Shown here: piece after piece, positions 62,830-64,000 of the stretch
Layout of the letters: each line of letters begins with the position of its first letter
Position numbering within the stretch: the stretch's first letter is position 1
Translations under genes and position numbers: made by a program
Notes under the pieces: generated by a model
Told to the model about the DNA's origin: nothing
Databases searched by the model: none
Seen by the model: the letters and a program-made list of their open reading frames with translations, nothing else
Source of the DNA: CAYLYM01 sp964387645
Lineage (GTDB): Bacteria; Calditrichota; Calditrichia; RBG-13-44-9
Assembly: GCA_964387645.1 (NCBI GenBank)
Contig: CAYLYM010000007.1
Coordinates: 1 to 64,000 of the forward strand
Length of the DNA stretch: 64,000 bases
Direction of reading: 5' to 3'

Positions 62830-64000
62830 CTAATAATCACTTATTCGCTCAACGAATTGATGGATTTGATTCCATGTACTCTGGATAATTTCATCAGATG
62901 AATCATACTGAATTAGTTGGTCGAAAACAACCCATTTACCATCGATCATCACATGTTTCACATCGGAGGCATGAGCAGAGTATACAATTTGAGAATAAAT
63001 ATTATCGGCTGGAATACTGTGAATTTTATTCAAATCCATAACTACTAAGTCTGCTTTTTTCCCGGGCTCTAAGCTTCCAATGAATGCTTCTAAACCCAGG
63101 GCTTTAGCGCCACCAAGATTTGCCATATCGAATATTTGTTGAGCCGAAGTTGATTTAATTCCTTCTTTATGTTTTTGAATTAAAGCCGATAGTCGCATTT
63201 CCATAAATATATCCAGATTATTATTACAGGGTGCTCCATCGGCTCCTAAACTTACATTAATACCTCTCCTTATAAACTTTGGCACTGGAGCGATTCCAGA
63301 ACCTAATTTCAAATTAGCTGAAGGACAATGTAAAACTTGAATTCCGGTCTCTGCCATCATTTGTATTTCCGGGTCAGAAACCCAAATACAATGGGCTAAA
63401 CAGAGACGTGAAGATGCAATTTCTTTTTTTACAAAAAACTCTATGTTCTGGTAACCTGTTAAAGATTTAACAAGTTCTAATTCTTTACGATTCTCTGCAG
63501 CATGTGAATGTATAATCAAACCATATTTGTCTGAAAGTTCTTTAACTCCCTTCCAGAGTTCTGCGCTGCAACTTGGAACAAAACGGGGCGCGAGAGCATA
63601 TTGAATGCGTGAATTATCTGTACCGTGCCATTTTTTGATTAATTCTTCCGTTGAATACAAACAGCTTTGTGTATCTTCTCGATAAGGATGGTCACCGCTA
63701 TCCATCATGACTTTGCCACTGAAACCACGTATACCACTTCGCAGCATTTCTTTAAAAATAATATCTTGATAATAAGCATTACCCATATCTAAAATACAAG
63801 TTGTTCCTCCTAATAATAATTCTGCCAGTCCAAGTCTGGCTGAAATGCTCAGTGACTCCGGAGTATGGGACATCTCAAATGGCCAGATACGTTTCTCTAA
63901 CCAATCTAATAATTCTAAATCGTCTGCTAAATTGCGAAACAGTGTTTGACAGAGATGAACATGTGTTTGAACGAATCCGGGAATAATAACTAATCCCGAA
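62830..64000 (-). CDS. Amidohydrolase of the SAH/5'-deoxyadenosine deaminase-chlorohydrolase group, N-terminus outside window
   Basis: The frame runs off the window end at 64000, so the N-terminus is missing; about 390 residues are visible. The part before the first internal ATG (63873) is clearly coding: V-I-I-P-G-F-V-Q-T-H-V-H-L-C-Q-T carries the H-x-H metal motif of amidohydrolases. Further markers are Q-Y-A-L-A-P-R-F-V, the metal-binding His in I-H-S-H-A-A-E-N, L-A-H-C-I-W and the catalytic Asp in S-L-G-A-D-G-A-P-C-N-N. The group deaminates adenosine derivatives such as S-adenosylhomocysteine, methylthioadenosine or 5'-deoxyadenosine; the A-P-R-F-V-P-S motif favours 5'-deoxyadenosine-type substrates, but this is tentative. 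An adenosine deaminase lies two genes downstream. Confidence 0.88.
   Translation of the reverse strand, partial: SGLVIIPGFVQTHVHLCQTLFRNLADDLELLDWLEKRIWPFEMSHTPESLSISARLGLAELLLGGTTCILDMGNAYYQDIIFKEMLRSGIRGFSGKVMMDSGDHPYREDTQSCLYSTEELIKKWHGTDNSRIQYALAPRFVPSCSAELWKGVKELSDKYGLIIHSHAAENRKELELVKSLTGYQNIEFFVKKEIASSRLCLAHCIWVSDPEIQMMAETGIQVLHCPSANLKLGSGIAPVPKFIRRGINVSLGADGAPCNNNLDIFMEMRLSALIQKHKEGIKSTSAQQIFDMANLGGAKALGLEAFIGSLEPGKKADLVVMDLNKIHSIPADNIYSQIVYSAHASDVKHVMIDGKWVVFDQLIQYDSSDEIIQSTWNQIHQFVERISDY

Overview
The window is a low-GC, gene-dense stretch of a Gram-negative bacterium. It carries TonB-dependent receptors with a carboxypeptidase-regulatory-like N-terminal domain, a PorV/PorQ-family barrel, a C25 (gingipain/PorU-like) peptidase, several large secreted proteins ending in type IX secretion (T9SS/FlgD-like) sorting domains with the NYPNPFNP signature, and a GWxTD-domain protein. 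Together these point to the FCB superphylum, most likely a Calditrichota/KSB1-like lineage; this placement is inference from gene content only.

Layout. 1-3.6 kb: the 3' end of a leucyl aminopeptidase, a 0.9 kb AT-rich gap, a CpsB/YwqE-type PHP phosphatase, and a clearly decayed Fe-S oxidoreductase pseudogene. 3.6-12.6 kb: housekeeping genes (cupin, Tat-exported Gfo/Idh oxidoreductase, DusB, LarB, Hsp20, Lon, an SDR, RNase HI). 12.6-16.5 kb: a compact sulfur-handling cluster with its own regulator: dyad-rich upstream DNA, a cysteine-rich MerR regulator, an SQR-like flavoprotein, DUF1641, TusE/DsrC-like and DsrE-like proteins, closed by a strong terminator. 17.3-36 kb: a long + strand envelope/secretion region: TonB receptor, sorting-domain protein, PorV-like barrel, a giant protein with a degenerate metallopeptidase domain, a TPR lipoprotein, a 1086-residue cell-surface protein, a terminator, then a subtilase. 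36-41 kb, - strand: GWxTD protein, a small regulatory-domain protein and a second TonB receptor broken by one frameshift. 41.3-44.6 kb: tRNA-Gly(CCC), an LPP20-like secreted protein and an aconitase/homoaconitase-family hydratase. 44.8-48.4 kb: a nadC-nadA-nadB operon for de novo NAD synthesis. 48.7-52.7 kb: threonine aldolase, a Tat-exported ferredoxin-fused aldo/keto reductase, enolase and an FtsB-like division protein. 53-59 kb: an outer-membrane barrel-like protein and the PorU-like C25 peptidase. 59.4-64 kb, - strand: a GCS2-type carboxylate-amine ligase, adenosine deaminase, a TPR lipoprotein and an amidohydrolase cut by the window end.

How the parts connect. PorV-like and PorU-like proteins plus at least four sorting-domain cargos in one window imply a working T9SS-like export route, with TonB receptors as the uptake side. 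The MerR-SQR-DUF1641-TusE-DsrE cluster looks like a regulated pathway that oxidises sulfide and passes persulfide sulfur between carrier proteins; I regard this and the pseudo-peptidase cargo as the most interesting items. No CRISPR array, prophage, insertion sequence or rRNA was seen.
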